Counted from the stretch's first letter, positions 42,553 through 52,015 are shown. The stretch: 64,000 bases of DNA from Pontibacter oryzae (GCF_003576375.1 NZ_QWGE01000002.1:682001-746000), one strand, 5' to 3'. Translations and numbers: made by a program. Notes: generated from the sequence alone by a model not told the origin.

Positions 42553-43002
42553 ATGGTTCTCGATAAACTCAGTAATGCCACGCGTTATACGTGCATGCAC
42601 CCATTATTTGTCCAGGCCTTTGCTTATTTGCAGGAAACGGATTTAGCAAGCGTTGCCACAGGCGTGCACGAAATAGAAGGTAAAAGGCTCTTCGCGATTA
42701 TTTCTGAAGACAAGGGCATAGCCAAGGAAAATGCCAAACTGGAAGTGCACCGCAAGTACATCGACATACAGTACGTAATTTCGGGCACCGACCACATGGG
42801 CTGGAAAGACCTGGCGCAGTGCAGCCAACCCAACGACCCTTACACCGAGGAGCGCGACGCAGCTTTTTTTCCGGATAAAACGCAGAACTGGTTCGATGTA
42901 CCGGCAGGCTCTTTCACCATCTTCTACCCCGACGATGCCCACGCCGCCATGATAACCGGCGAGGTGGTGCGCAAAGTGGTGCTCAAGATTGCGGTAAGCT
43001 AG
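42553..43002 (+). CDS. YhcH/YjgK/YiaL family protein (DUF386)
   Basis: A 149-residue cupin-like protein of the YhcH family. Visible motifs are KLEVHRKYIDIQYVISGTDHMGW and FFPDKTQNWFDV, then FTIFYPDDAHAAM, with conserved metal-ligand-like Glu and His. Relatives occur in sialic acid and other sugar catabolism operons (anomerase-like). No sugar genes are adjacent, so the substrate is unknown. Confidence 0.88.
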   Translation: MVLDKLSNATRYTCMHPLFVQAFAYLQETDLASVATGVHEIEGKRLFAIISEDKGIAKENAKLEVHRKYIDIQYVISGTDHMGWKDLAQCSQPNDPYTEERDAAFFPDKTQNWFDVPAGSFTIFYPDDAHAAMITGEVVRKVVLKIAVS

Positions 43003-43161
43003 CATACACCGGGCTTTCTGCCCTGCCTGAAAGTATACCTGTAAAAGCTGGAAAATTTATTTTGAGGCCAAAGTATGCGGCTGCGGCACGTGCGGGCCAG
43101 ATTTGAAGATCAACGTGTAAACGTCAGTTATAGAGCAGGCTTATACCTGCCTACGTGCTTC

Positions 43162-43191
43162 TTTGCAAGCTCCATGGTTTTACTAACTTTG
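43162..43191 (+). promoter_or_regulatory. Bacteroidota-type promoter of the SRPBCC gene
   Basis: TTTG (43162-43165) and TAACTTTG (43184-43191) are separated by 18 bases, a good match to the -33/-7 pattern. The predicted start near 43198 falls after the upstream in-frame ATG at 43075, which supports the gene start at 43219. Confidence 0.6.
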
Positions 43192-43218
43192 GCTCTAGAA
43201 AAATCAACTAAAAGCCAA

Positions 43219-43758
43219 ATGAAAGTTTTAAAGACCACCCTTATCGTTGTAGCCATACTTGTGGCTGTGCCCTTGCTTGTGGCCCTTTTCGTGGACCAGG
43301 ATTACGCCGTGGAGCGCGAAATCGTGATCAACAAGCCGAAGCAAGAAGTGTTTAACTATGTGAAGCTCCTGAGGAATCAGGATAACTACAGCACCTGGGC
43401 AACCCGTGACCCGAACATGAAAAAGACTTACTCTGGCACCGATGGCACCGTAGGTTTTGTATCAGCCTGGGAGAGCGATAACGAGGAAGTAGGTAAGGGC
43501 GAGCAGGAGATCAAGAACATTGTAGACGGCGACAGAATTGATTTTGAGCTTCGCTTTTATGAGCCTTTCGAAGCTACCGAGCCGGCTTATATGGTTACTG
43601 AGCAGGTTTCTGACAGCGAAACAAAGGTAAAATGGGGCTTTAACGGCCATATGGATTACCCAATGAACCTGATGCTCGCCTTTATGGATATGGAAGAAGC
43701 AATTGGCAACGACCTACAGACCGGCCTGGACAACCTGAAAATCCAGCTCGAGAAATAA
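43219..43758 (+). CDS. Membrane-anchored SRPBCC (START-like) protein
   Basis: A 179-residue protein with one N-terminal membrane helix (about residues 4-24) and a polyketide cyclase/START-like fold: VEREIVINKPKQEVFNYVK, then NQDNYSTWATRDPNM and a C-terminal helix with DMEEAIGNDLQTGLDNLK. Such domains bind hydrophobic ligands. The frame could be extended to 43075, but the leading 48 residues are not family-like and a promoter lies between. Ligand unknown. Confidence 0.88.
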   Translation: MKVLKTTLIVVAILVAVPLLVALFVDQDYAVEREIVINKPKQEVFNYVKLLRNQDNYSTWATRDPNMKKTYSGTDGTVGFVSAWESDNEEVGKGEQEIKNIVDGDRIDFELRFYEPFEATEPAYMVTEQVSDSETKVKWGFNGHMDYPMNLMLAFMDMEEAIGNDLQTGLDNLKIQLEK

Positions 43759-43959
43759 CCATCCCTGGAAGCGCACCGCGCTTGTTGCAAGTATAAAATC
43801 ATGGCAAAAAGTAATGGCCCGCGCTGTTACTTTTTGCTTTTTATGCCCGATTCCACTGCTTGTAAAGCGAAAGTATAAAGTGCTGGCTACCTGTGTGCCT
43901 GCAAATGCCTATTGTTCCGTAACTTCGTGTTTACTAGTCCAAGTTATATTTCACTCCCA

Positions 43960-44991
43960 ATGTGTAAACTTATTGCACTATTTGCAGCGCTTGTATTGGC
44001 TGCACTCCAGGCTTTCGCCCAAACCAACGAGCCCAGCGACCCAAGGCCAATCGGGGGCGTTAGCAAAGCGGTGCTACCTTTTTACAAGATCGATTTTTCG
44101 CCAGCACAGCGGGAGCTGTTGCAAGGCCAGTCGGTTGAGTTGCTTTTTCTGGTGAATACTACAGGCACAGCTACTCTTGAGGACATCAAAGGTACAAGCG
44201 ACAGCGCCATCCGCGACAGCCTGCGACAGGCCGCAGCAACTATGCCTGAGTTTTACCCGAGCATGGCAGGCAACAAAAAGGTGGAGGCTCTTTACTTCCT
44301 GCAGTTTGAGTTGCCTACCTATACGCAGGCCCGCTTAGTGCAACCCTCGCTGCACCCGCTGTTTTTCATACAGCACGCTTACGAAGACTATGAGTATATC
44401 CATAAGTCGGGGAAGCGCCTGGATATACTAATGGGTGCCGCTGCAAACGCATTTGCAGGCAAACCAGCAGAATACTTGTCGCCGGGAGGCGGCATAAAGA
44501 TGGATATTATGTACACGGGCGCAAAGGGATACGGCGGCGGCATGGTAATGAGCATTTATGGAAATCAGCTTAAAAAGCCATACCACATCAACAGCGCCAG
44601 AGAGCAGACCAGCGCCCCGCCAACCTTCCTGCTGGGCGTAGGCATAAACAAAATACTTAAGCAACAAGAAAGAAACGAGCTACAGTCACAGCTAGAGCTA
44701 ACCTATGCCGGCCAGAACATTGTGCCAAAAGAAGACACGCACGACGAAGACTGGGTGCAACTCCAAGGCTTTAGCCCCGGCCTCGTGCTGCATTACCTCA
44801 TCAAGCTCGGCAAAGACAAAACCTCTTTTTACTACACACAGCCCGCCATTGTAAACCACAGCCTTAACCTGCACAGCGCTGTGCGGCCTTTGTTTCTTAA
44901 CCTGAAAGAGGCAAGTGGCGTGATGCTAGAGTTGGGCGTATCGTATAGGTTCACCACCCACCTGGTAGATGAGTACCGGTTGAAACAGTAA
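43960..44991 (+). CDS. Secreted protein with TonB-C-like domain and possible beta-barrel
   Basis: A 343-residue protein with a Sec signal (residues 1-20, ending AFAQ) starting at ATG 43960; a TTG 48 bases upstream opens the frame but is unlikely. Residues about 45-115 resemble the C-terminal domain of energy transducer TonB: VELLFLVNTTGTATLEDIKGTSDSAIRDSL. The rest has alternating strands and aromatic ends (GVSYRFTTHL), suggesting an outer-membrane beta-barrel. I do not recognise a named family. It ends 15 bases before the MATE gene and may share its transcript. Confidence 0.65.
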   Translation: MCKLIALFAALVLAALQAFAQTNEPSDPRPIGGVSKAVLPFYKIDFSPAQRELLQGQSVELLFLVNTTGTATLEDIKGTSDSAIRDSLRQAAATMPEFYPSMAGNKKVEALYFLQFELPTYTQARLVQPSLHPLFFIQHAYEDYEYIHKSGKRLDILMGAAANAFAGKPAEYLSPGGGIKMDIMYTGAKGYGGGMVMSIYGNQLKKPYHINSAREQTSAPPTFLLGVGINKILKQQERNELQSQLELTYAGQNIVPKEDTHDEDWVQLQGFSPGLVLHYLIKLGKDKTSFYYTQPAIVNHSLNLHSAVRPLFLNLKEASGVMLELGVSYRFTTHLVDEYRLKQ

Positions 44992-45006
44992 AGCACAGCA
45001 GCACAC

Positions 45007-46401
45007 ATGGCAAAAAATCAGTCTTTCCTGCAGCTTGTATCGGCGGCCATCAGAGGCAAAGAGCAGGATTATACTACGCTGGGCATTAAGCAGAGCATCG
45101 TGCTGCTGGCCATCCCGATGATTCTGGAGATGCTGATGGAATCATTGTTTGCCATCGTGGATATTTTCTTTGTGGGCAAGCTGGGCTCCAACGCACTGGC
45201 CACTGTTGGCCTAACAGAATCGGTGCTGATGATCGTTTATGCGGTAGGCATGGGTATTAGCATTGCAGCCACGGCCATGGTGTCGCGGCGCGTGGGCGAG
45301 AAGAATTACACCGAGGCCGGCAGCATTACATTTCAGCTGATGGTAACTGGCTTGCTGCTGGCCCTGCTTATGGGCGGCGTTGCGACTTATTTCGCCTCTG
45401 ATTTGCTCACTCTGATGGGCGCCACGCCAGAGGTTGTGCGCACGGGCGTTACCTACACACAGGTTATTTTTGCCGGCAACGCTGCCATACTTATGCTTTT
45501 CCTGGTAAATGGTGCTTTTCGTGGAGCCGGGCAGCCGCACCTAGCTATGCGCGCACTCTGGATTGCCAACGGCACCAACATCATTCTGGACCCGCTCCTA
45601 ATCTTTGGCTTGGGTAATTTTGAAGGTCTTGGATTGGCAGGTGCCGCCTGGGCCACCACCATTGGCAGGAGCCTGGGTGTAGTTTATCAACTGTACCATT
45701 TGTTCAATGGCAAGCACCTGCTGAAAATAGCGCGCGAAAACCTGGTGCTTAGCGTTGGGGTGATGTGGCATATTCTTCGGCTGTCGGCGGGTGGCGTGGG
45801 CCAATACCTCATCGACTCGGCCAGCTGGATATTTTTGACCCGCCTGATTGCCGAGTTTGGCAGCAACACACTGGCAGGTTACACCATTGCGTTTCGCGTA
45901 ATCATCTTTACCCTGTTGCCTGCCTGGGGACTATCCTCGGCGGCTGCCACGCTGGTGGGGCAAAACCTGGGCGCCAAAAAAGCGAAACGCGCGGAGCTGG
46001 CCGTATGGCTCACGGCACGCTACAACATGATCTTTATGGCCGTGGCTACGCTGAGCTTTATACTGTTTGGCAGGTATGTTTCCGATTTCTTCTCGAACGA
46101 TGCCGAGGTCATACACATCGCCACGCAGGCCTTACAGATCATCACGCTGGGGTATATTTTCTTTGGGTTGGGCATGGTGATGGTGCAGGCCTTTAACGGC
46201 GCCGGCGATACGCGCACGCCGGCCTTCATTAACATCGGTGTGCTGTGGCTGCTCGAGATCCCGCTGGCATACTTTCTGGCAATGTACTTTGGCCTGGGAG
46301 CTACCGGTGTTTTCATTGCCATTGCTTTTTGCCACTCGTTTCATGCCCTTGTTACAGGCTGGCTATTTAAGCAAGGTACCTGGAAGCGCGTGAAAGTATA
46401 A
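45007..46401 (+). CDS. MATE family efflux transporter
   Basis: A 464-residue transporter with about 12 membrane helices in two similar halves (ILEMLMESLFAIVDIFFVGKLG and, in the second half, LLPAWGLSSAAATLVGQNLGA). MATE proteins export cationic drugs or metabolites using Na+ or H+ gradients. Substrate is not inferable. The last codons GTG AAA GTA TAA contain a copy of the AAGTATAA word. Confidence 0.93.
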   Translation: MAKNQSFLQLVSAAIRGKEQDYTTLGIKQSIVLLAIPMILEMLMESLFAIVDIFFVGKLGSNALATVGLTESVLMIVYAVGMGISIAATAMVSRRVGEKNYTEAGSITFQLMVTGLLLALLMGGVATYFASDLLTLMGATPEVVRTGVTYTQVIFAGNAAILMLFLVNGAFRGAGQPHLAMRALWIANGTNIILDPLLIFGLGNFEGLGLAGAAWATTIGRSLGVVYQLYHLFNGKHLLKIARENLVLSVGVMWHILRLSAGGVGQYLIDSASWIFLTRLIAEFGSNTLAGYTIAFRVIIFTLLPAWGLSSAAATLVGQNLGAKKAKRAELAVWLTARYNMIFMAVATLSFILFGRYVSDFFSNDAEVIHIATQALQIITLGYIFFGLGMVMVQAFNGAGDTRTPAFINIGVLWLLEIPLAYFLAMYFGLGATGVFIAIAFCHSFHALVTGWLFKQGTWKRVKV

Positions 46402-46435
46402 ACCGGCCAAAGCTACCCTGGCACGCAATTCTTGC

Positions 46436-46460
46436 TTATACTTGCTCCTGCAAAGTATAA
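46436..46460. repeat. Inverted pair of the AAGTATAA octamer
   Basis: TTATACTT (46436-46443) faces AAGTATAA (46453-46460) between the MATE and GNAT genes, with GC-rich bases forming a small stem (TTGC/GCAA) between. Confidence 0.65.
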
Positions 46461-46475
46461 AGGCACATTATCCTG

Positions 46476-46925
46476 ATGATCAAACTACGCAGAACAAGCT
46501 CTGATGACCCTGACTTCCGGCCGCTGGTAGCCTTGCTCGACCAGGACCTGCGCATCCGTGACGGCGAAGACCACGCGTTCTACGCGCAATACAACAAGCT
46601 CGACAAGATAAAGCATGTGGTGGTAGCCTACCGTGAAGGCGAACCCGTTGGCTGTGGCGCCATCAAGGCGTACGACGACATGACCGCCGAGGTAAAACGC
46701 ATGTTTGTACTGGAGCAGCAGCGCGGACAGGGCATTGCCTCTTTGGTGCTTGCCGAGTTAGAGCAGTGGGCCGCAGCGCTCGGTTATACTTCGTGCATCC
46801 TGGAGACCGGCACCAAGCAACCGGAGGCCATTGCGCTGTACCGTAAGTGCGGCTACACCGTAATTCCGAACTATGGCCAGTATGCCGGCGTTGAGAACAG
46901 CGTGTGCATGCAGAAAAAAGTATGA
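46476..46925 (+). CDS. GNAT family N-acetyltransferase
   Basis: A 149-residue acetyltransferase. The acetyl-CoA loop is EQQRGQGIASLVLAEL (V/I-x-x-x-x-RGxGIA/G pattern) and the C-terminal strand includes ILETGTKQPEAIALYRKCGYTVI. The acceptor is unknown. It has its own start 74 bases after the MATE gene and precedes the HipA-like kinase by 59 bases. Confidence 0.92.
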   Translation: MIKLRRTSSDDPDFRPLVALLDQDLRIRDGEDHAFYAQYNKLDKIKHVVVAYREGEPVGCGAIKAYDDMTAEVKRMFVLEQQRGQGIASLVLAELEQWAAALGYTSCILETGTKQPEAIALYRKCGYTVIPNYGQYAGVENSVCMQKKV

Positions 46926-46984
46926 AACCATTGGCTGCAAAAGGTGTTTCAAAGGCATCTTCCAAAGTATAAATCAACCAAAAC

Positions 46985-47785
46985 ATGACCTATAACCCAC
47001 CCGAGCTCAGAACCGTGGACGTAACGCGTTACGTTACGCCGCTGCGCGAAGGCGGCTCGCTGCCTGCCCTGGTAGAGGCCGACGACGAGTTCCTGTACGT
47101 GCTTAAGTTCCGGGGTGCCGGCCAGGGTATAAAAGCCCTGATTGCCGAACTGATTTCCGGGGAGCTGGCGCGTGTGCTTGGCTTCAGAGTACCGGAGCTG
47201 GTATTTGCCACCCTGGATGAGGCTTTTGGCCGCACCGAGCCCGACGAGGAAATACAGGACTTGCTGCGCGCCAGCGAAGGCTTGAACCTGGCGCTGCATT
47301 ACCTCTCCGGGGCCATAACGTTCGATGCCCTGGTAACCACCGTGGATGCAACGCTCGCCTCGCAGGTAGTATGGCTCGATTGCCTGATAACCAACGTGGA
47401 CCGCACGCCGCGCAATACCAACATGCTGATGTGGCACAAAGAGCTTTGGCTGATAGACCACGGCGCATCCTTATACTTTCACCATGCCGGCTACAACTGG
47501 GAAGAGCAGGCCAAGCGCCCTTTTGCGCAGGCAAAAGACCACGTGCTGCTGCCCCAGGCTACCGAACTGGAAAGCGTGGATGCAGCCTTTAAAGCCATAC
47601 TTACACCGGAGCGCATCCGCGCCATCGTTTCCCTGATTCCTGATGCCTGGCTGGCCTCACCCGACACGCCTTTTGAGTCGGTGAGCGAGCACCGGGCCGT
47701 TTATTCCAACTTCCTGGAAAGCCGGGTTGCCCATTCAGATATTTTCATTAAAGCCGCACAACATGCCAGACAAGCACTTATTTGA
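46985..47785 (+). CDS. HipA family kinase-like protein
   Basis: A 266-residue protein of the HipA-like kinase family without the N-terminal HipA domain. The ATP site is suggested by YVLKFRGAGQGIKALIAE (Lys near 40). The catalytic loop is WLDCLITNVDRTPRNTNML with the Asp-x-x-x-x-Asn pattern, and the metal-binding Asp is in LIDHGASLYFH. No HipB-type antitoxin is adjacent. Instead a DUF3037 gene overlaps its 3' end by 23 bases, so the pair is translationally coupled. A kinase function is strongly suggested; the target is unknown. Confidence 0.85.
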   Translation: MTYNPPELRTVDVTRYVTPLREGGSLPALVEADDEFLYVLKFRGAGQGIKALIAELISGELARVLGFRVPELVFATLDEAFGRTEPDEEIQDLLRASEGLNLALHYLSGAITFDALVTTVDATLASQVVWLDCLITNVDRTPRNTNMLMWHKELWLIDHGASLYFHHAGYNWEEQAKRPFAQAKDHVLLPQATELESVDAAFKAILTPERIRAIVSLIPDAWLASPDTPFESVSEHRAVYSNFLESRVAHSDIFIKAAQHARQALI

Positions 47786-48149
47786 GTACGCCGTCATTCG
47801 CGTGGTGCCTTGTGTGGAGCGCGAAGAGTTTATGAACGTGGGCGTTATTCTGTACTGCCAGCCACAAGGATTTCTGCAAACAAAGTATAAACTTAACCCG
47901 GAGCGCCTGCGCGCCTTCTCCGATAAGCTGGATCTGGATGAACTGCAGGAGCGCCTGCATGCCTTTGAGCGCATCTGCGCCGGCCGCAAGGAAGGTGGCA
48001 CCATTGGGGCTCTGCCCATAGCCTCGCGGTTCCGTTGGCTCACGGCAACGCGCAGCACGGTGGTGCAAACCTCAGCCGTGCACCCCGGCCTCTGCCTCGC
48101 CACTGCCCAGGAAACGCTGGATAAACTGTTCGACCAGCTCGTATCATGA
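47763..48149 (+). CDS. DUF3037 protein paired with HipA-like kinase
   Basis: A 128-residue protein starting at ATG 47763 within the end of the kinase gene. The DUF3037 signature is YAVIRVVPCVEREEFMNVGVILYC followed by an Arg-rich helix (LQERLHAFERICAG) and FRWLTATRSTVVQTS. The family has no known function and I recall it often lying next to HipA-like kinases. A regulator, antitoxin or substrate of the kinase is possible. An in-frame ATG at 47727 would add 12 residues but overlaps the kinase more. Confidence 0.85.
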   Translation: MPDKHLFEYAVIRVVPCVEREEFMNVGVILYCQPQGFLQTKYKLNPERLRAFSDKLDLDELQERLHAFERICAGRKEGGTIGALPIASRFRWLTATRSTVVQTSAVHPGLCLATAQETLDKLFDQLVS

Positions 48150-48172
48150 GCATCCTATAACATACCGGAAGT

Positions 48173-48577
48173 ATGGAATTAAAAGATCAGATTGCTGCTT
48201 TTCTAAAAAAAGAATTCCCACAAACCAAAGTTAGCGTGGAGCAGGTCGGCGAACAGTCGGCTACGGTACGCCACACGATTGGCCCTGAGGAACTTCGCCC
48301 GGGCGGCACCGTGTCTGGCCCCGTGATGATGGCAGTAGCCGATGTGGCGCTGTATGTGGCCATACTAGGCGAGATCGGTTTGGAGGCGCTGACGGTTACC
48401 ACCAGCCTCAACTTTAACTTCCTGCGCAAACCTTCCGCTTCTCAGGATATTATCGGAGTTTGTAAGCTTCTGAAACTCGGGAAAAGGCTGGCCGTGGGCG
48501 AAGTAAGCATCTACTCAGATGGCGAGCCCGCTCCTGTGGCGCACGCTGTTGGCACCTATTCTATACCTCCCAGATAG
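48173..48577 (+). CDS. PaaI family hotdog thioesterase
   Basis: A 134-residue hotdog-fold protein. The segment LRPGGTVSGPVMMAVADVALYVA matches the family helix with its catalytic Asp (ADVA), followed by TTSLNFNFLRKP. It probably hydrolyses acyl-CoA or aryl-CoA esters. It follows DUF3037 by 23 bases and could be in the same transcript. Ends at a large hairpin terminator. Confidence 0.9.
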   Translation: MELKDQIAAFLKKEFPQTKVSVEQVGEQSATVRHTIGPEELRPGGTVSGPVMMAVADVALYVAILGEIGLEALTVTTSLNFNFLRKPSASQDIIGVCKLLKLGKRLAVGEVSIYSDGEPAPVAHAVGTYSIPPR

Positions 48578-48582
48578 CTTTA

Positions 48583-48635
48583 AAGTATAAAAAAAGCGCC
48601 TGCAGTCTCATGCTGCAGGCGCTTTTTTTATACTT
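48583..48635. terminator. Long terminator whose arms start with AAGTATAA
   Basis: A perfect 23-base inverted repeat (48583-48605 and 48613-48635) with a 7-base loop. The outer eight bases of each arm are the AAGTATAA/TTATACTT word. Seven A and seven T frame a GCGCCTGCAG core. It serves the convergent thioesterase and proA genes. Confidence 0.92.
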
Positions 48636-48651
48636 GCGGAGTTGATTATAC

Positions 48652-49899
48652 TTAAGCTCTTACCTGGCCCTTTCCTTTCACAACCCACTTATAGCTTGTC
48701 AGTTCATCCAGGCCCATCGGACCGCGGGCGTGCAGCTTCTGCGTACTGATGCCAATTTCGGCACCCAGGCCAAATTGCGCCCCATCGGTAAAGGCGGTAG
48801 ATGTGTTGGCATACACGGCGGCGGCGTCCACGGCTTTCAGGAAGTGGTCCACATGCTCCTCGTTATCCGAGATAATGGCCTCGCTGTGCTGCGACGTATA
48901 GGCATTGATATGCTCAATCGCCTCTTCCAAATCCTCTACCGTTTTAACCGACATCTTCAGCGACAGGAACTCCGTCCCGAAATGCTCTGTGGTGGCATGG
49001 TGCAGCTTATCGGCAGGGTACGTTTCCTTTAAGGCCTCGTAAGCCGGGGCATCGGCAAAAATCTCCACGCCTTTCGCGGCCAGCCCGGCTCCTATCTCAG
49101 GTAAATCGCTCAGCCGCTTTTTATTGATTACCAGGCAATCCAGGGCATTACACACGCTCACGCGGCGGGTTTTAGCGTTTACTACAATGTCTTTGCCGCT
49201 GGCCAGGTCCGCGAACTCATCAAAATAAGTATGCACAATACCAGCGCCGGTTTCGATCACGGGTACTTTGGAGTTTTCACGCACATAGTTTATCAAACCT
49301 TGGCTACCGCGCGGAATGATAATATCCACATAGTCCACGGCATGCAGCATTTCATGGGTTGCCTCGCGGTCTGGCGGTAACAGCTGCACAATGTTTTTAT
49401 CTACGTCGTGCTGCTCCAGCACCTCGTGTATCAGCTTTGCAATGGCCGCGTTAGAATCTTTTGCATCGCTGCCGCCTTTCAGCAGCAACGCATTGCCAGA
49501 GCGCAGGCACAGGCTAAATACATCGAAGGTTACATTTGGCCTGGCCTCATAAATGATACCGATCACGCCCAAAGGTACCGACACTTTTTTCAGCTCCAGG
49601 CCATTATCCAGGCTGCGCTCCGAGAGCACTTTGCCCAGCGGCGAAGGCAGGCTTGCCACATTTCTGATATCAGCCGCAATCGCCTCAATGCGTTCTTTTG
49701 TCAACTTCAGGCGGTCATACTTCGGGTCGTTGGCATCCATGCGGGCCAGGTCCTGCTTGTTGGCGGCAAGTATGGTTTCGGTTGCTGCCAAGGCCTTATC
49801 GGCCAGGGTTTCCAGCACCTGCTTTATTTTATCTTCTGATACTAAGTTTAGTTTTCTGCTCGCTTGTTTTACGTTTTTAAAAACTTCTTGCAAAGCCAT
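48652..49899 (-). CDS. proA: Glutamate-5-semialdehyde dehydrogenase ProA
   Basis: A 415-residue enzyme for the second step of proline synthesis, reducing glutamyl-5-phosphate with NADPH. The catalytic Cys lies in [15 protein letters not shown], and other family segments are [20 protein letters not shown] and [18 protein letters not shown]. It follows proB by 4 bases. With proC 145 bases further upstream of proB the three genes complete the proline pathway. Confidence 0.97.
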   Translation of the reverse strand: MALQEVFKNVKQASRKLNLVSEDKIKQVLETLADKALAATETILAANKQDLARMDANDPKYDRLKLTKERIEAIAADIRNVASLPSPLGKVLSERSLDNGLELKKVSVPLGVIGIIYEARPNVTFDVFSLCLRSGNALLLKGGSDAKDSNAAIAKLIHEVLEQHDVDKNIVQLLPPDREATHEMLHAVDYVDIIIPRGSQGLINYVRENSKVPVIETGAGIVHTYFDEFADLASGKDIVVNAKTRRVSVCNALDCLVINKKRLSDLPEIGAGLAAKGVEIFADAPAYEALKETYPADKLHHATTEHFGTEFLSLKMSVKTVEDLEEAIEHINAYTSQHSEAIISDNEEHVDHFLKAVDAAAVYANTSTAFTDGAQFGLGAEIGISTQKLHARGPMGLDELTSYKWVVKGKGQVRA

Positions 49900-49903
49900 A
49901 GTT

Positions 49904-50995
49904 TTATAGGTTATGATATTTATATAAGTACAAATAATTATAATGCACGATCGGCTTTTGGTTATTTAGGCCAATGCGCTCAGCGGCTTTTTTAGAGCCA
50001 TATTCTGCTTTCCCGAGGCCCAGCTTTTCGCCGTTTTCATCCGTAATCCGAATGATGTCGCCTTTCGAAAAATCACCTGTAATGGCTACCACACCCACGG
50101 GCAGCAAACTAGCGGCTTCGTCGGCATGAAGAGCCACGCGTGCGCCTTGGTTTACAATCACCTCGCCCTTGGTATAGTTGCCGCTGTGCGCTACCCACTT
50201 TTTAGGATTAGGCTTGGAGGAGTGCGGTTCAAAGTATGTTGACTTGAGCTGCCCTTTGTAAAAGTCCAGCAAAACATCGTCGCGGTTACCATTGGCAATG
50301 AATACATGTATGCCCAGGTAAGCGGCTTTCTTAGCCATTTTCATTTTGCTGCCCATACCCCCACGCCCGAAACTGGATTTGGAGGAGGCAATGTAGCGGC
50401 TCACACCTGAAGTGCGCTGGCCAACGTGCTCTATCAGCTGAGCATCGGGATCATTGGGGTGGCCCTTATAGATACCGTCCACATTGGTGAGCAGGATCAG
50501 GGTGTCTGCATCAATCATGGCGGCAGTCATACTTGCCAGCTCATCATTATCGGTAAACATCAGCTCAGTTACTGCTACGGCATCGTTCTCGTTTATAATC
50601 GGGATGATGTTATGGTTAAGCAGCCCAAGCAGGCAGTCTTTAATGTTTAGGTAATGGCGCCGCGACAGAAAGTCCTGCGGCGTTACCACGATCTGGGCTA
50701 TTTGGTGCCCTTCTGCCTGAAACAGCTCTTTGTAGGACTGCACAATGTCTATCTGCCCGACAGAGGCAAGAATCTGTTTCCTGACAACAGAGTCTGTTTT
50801 CTCTTCTATTTTGATGTTGTTTCTTGCAAAGGCTACTGCCCCCGACGAAACCAGCACGACTTGCAAGCCTTTTTCTTTCAGGTGGGCAATCTGTTTTACA
50901 AGCGAAGCCATGCGTTGCCTGTCCGGCGAGCCATCTGCTTGGGTAAGCACGTTGGAGCCTATTTTTACGACAACTAGCTGTGGCTGATAATCCAT
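49904..50995 (-). CDS. proB: Glutamate 5-kinase ProB
   Basis: A 363-residue kinase for the first step of proline synthesis. The N-terminal amino-acid-kinase domain shows [27 protein letters not shown] and [15 protein letters not shown]-terminal PUA domain begins near residue 270 (GEVIVNQGA). The ATG at 50995 ([14 protein letters not shown]) fits the family start; a TTG 54 bases upstream also opens the frame but is unlikely. Proline feedback is expected through the kinase domain. Confidence 0.95.
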   Translation of the reverse strand: MDYQPQLVVVKIGSNVLTQADGSPDRQRMASLVKQIAHLKEKGLQVVLVSSGAVAFARNNIKIEEKTDSVVRKQILASVGQIDIVQSYKELFQAEGHQIAQIVVTPQDFLSRRHYLNIKDCLLGLLNHNIIPIINENDAVAVTELMFTDNDELASMTAAMIDADTLILLTNVDGIYKGHPNDPDAQLIEHVGQRTSGVSRYIASSKSSFGRGGMGSKMKMAKKAAYLGIHVFIANGNRDDVLLDFYKGQLKSTYFEPHSSKPNPKKWVAHSGNYTKGEVIVNQGARVALHADEAASLLPVGVVAITGDFSKGDIIRITDENGEKLGLGKAEYGSKKAAERIGLNNQKPIVHYNYLYLYKYHNL

Positions 50996-51099
50996 ATTGT
51001 TTTTGATTTGTTTCACAATTCTAGGTGGCTGGCTAAACTTTAGAGCCAAGCCATATAGTTAACAAGTGTTTTAATGCGGGTAGCGCTTCTTAACAGAGG

Positions 51100-51172
51100 C
51101 ACAAAAAGAAATGCTGTTCTGCAGCAGTGTAAGCCGGGGCGTTAGCGCACCGAACCTGCTACAGAACAGCAT
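51100..51172 (-). terminator. Terminator after proC
   Basis: A 17-base inverted repeat with one mismatch (51111-51127 and 51156-51172) encloses a 28-base loop. On the minus strand it is followed by TTTCTTTTTG. It lies 18 bases after the proC stop, so proC may be transcribed apart from proBA. Confidence 0.7.
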
Positions 51173-51190
51173 ACTGTTTATCTTTGGATA

Positions 51191-52015
51191 CTACGCCGAC
51201 TCTCTCTCCCGTTGCTCTTTTAGGTCCAGTATTCGTCTGTGCGAACCCACCAAACCTTTAATTACGGCAGAGCTTAAGCCCTGGTGCTCCATCTCGTTAA
51301 GGCCAGTTATGGTGCAGCCCTCAGGCGTGGTAACCTTATCAATCTCCTGCTCTGGGTGCGATTTATTGATTGTTAACAACGTAGAAGCGCCTTTGCTTAC
51401 TTGGACCGCGATTTTCTGCGCGTCTTCGGCATCAAGGCCCAGCTGTATACCACCCTGGGTTACGGCGCGTATAAAGCGCATATTAAACGCAATGCCGCTC
51501 GAGCAAAGCACCGTGGCTCCGGCCATTAGCTCTTCCTCAATCACCAAAGCTTCGCCGAGGCAGTTGAAGATCTCGATCACCTCTTTCTCCACAGAGGCAG
51601 CCTTCTTATTAAAGGCAAGGCAGGTCATGGATTGATGAACGGCGATGGCAGTGTTTGGCATGCTGCGCACAATTGGGAAATCGCCGACAATGTTGGCTAT
51701 GTTTTCTATAGTGATACCTGCAATAACGCTAAGCAATACATGCTTCTCCGGGTCAAGGATTGGCTTAATTTCCTTAAGCACATTTTCTAGATGCGCTGGC
51801 TGTACGCAAAGCATAATGTAGCGGCAGTTTTTAACGGCATACGTATTGTCGGTAGTTACCTGCAGGCCTTTGTCTTTTAGTTGCTGTAACGACTTCGTGT
51901 TTCTCCTGGTGACAAAGATGTTTTCCGGCTCATACTGACCATTGCTAAGAAGTCCTTCCGCGATTGATTTTCCGAGGTTTCCGGCTCCCAGGATAGCTAC
52001 GTTATCTGTGTGCAT
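51191..52015 (-). CDS. proC: Pyrroline-5-carboxylate reductase ProC
   Basis: A 274-residue enzyme for the last step of proline synthesis. The Rossmann motif is VAILGAGNLGKSIAEGL (residues 6-22). The C-terminal domain shows VRSMPNTAIAVHQSMT, EELMAGATVLCSSGIAF and TTPEGCTITGLNEMEHQG. It lies upstream of proB on the same strand, separated by a terminator-like hairpin. Confidence 0.96.
   Translation of the reverse strand: MHTDNVAILGAGNLGKSIAEGLLSNGQYEPENIFVTRRNTKSLQQLKDKGLQVTTDNTYAVKNCRYIMLCVQPAHLENVLKEIKPILDPEKHVLLSVIAGITIENIANIVGDFPIVRSMPNTAIAVHQSMTCLAFNKKAASVEKEVIEIFNCLGEALVIEEELMAGATVLCSSGIAFNMRFIRAVTQGGIQLGLDAEDAQKIAVQVSKGASTLLTINKSHPEQEIDKVTTPEGCTITGLNEMEHQGLSSAVIKGLVGSHRRILDLKEQRERESA

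Noticed and set aside
43075-43218. Upstream start for the SRPBCC gene
   Set aside because: A good -33/-7 promoter lies between this ATG and the family-like N-terminus at 43219.
47727-47762. Longer N-terminus for the DUF3037 protein
   Set aside because: The added 12 residues are not family-like and would increase the overlap with the kinase gene.
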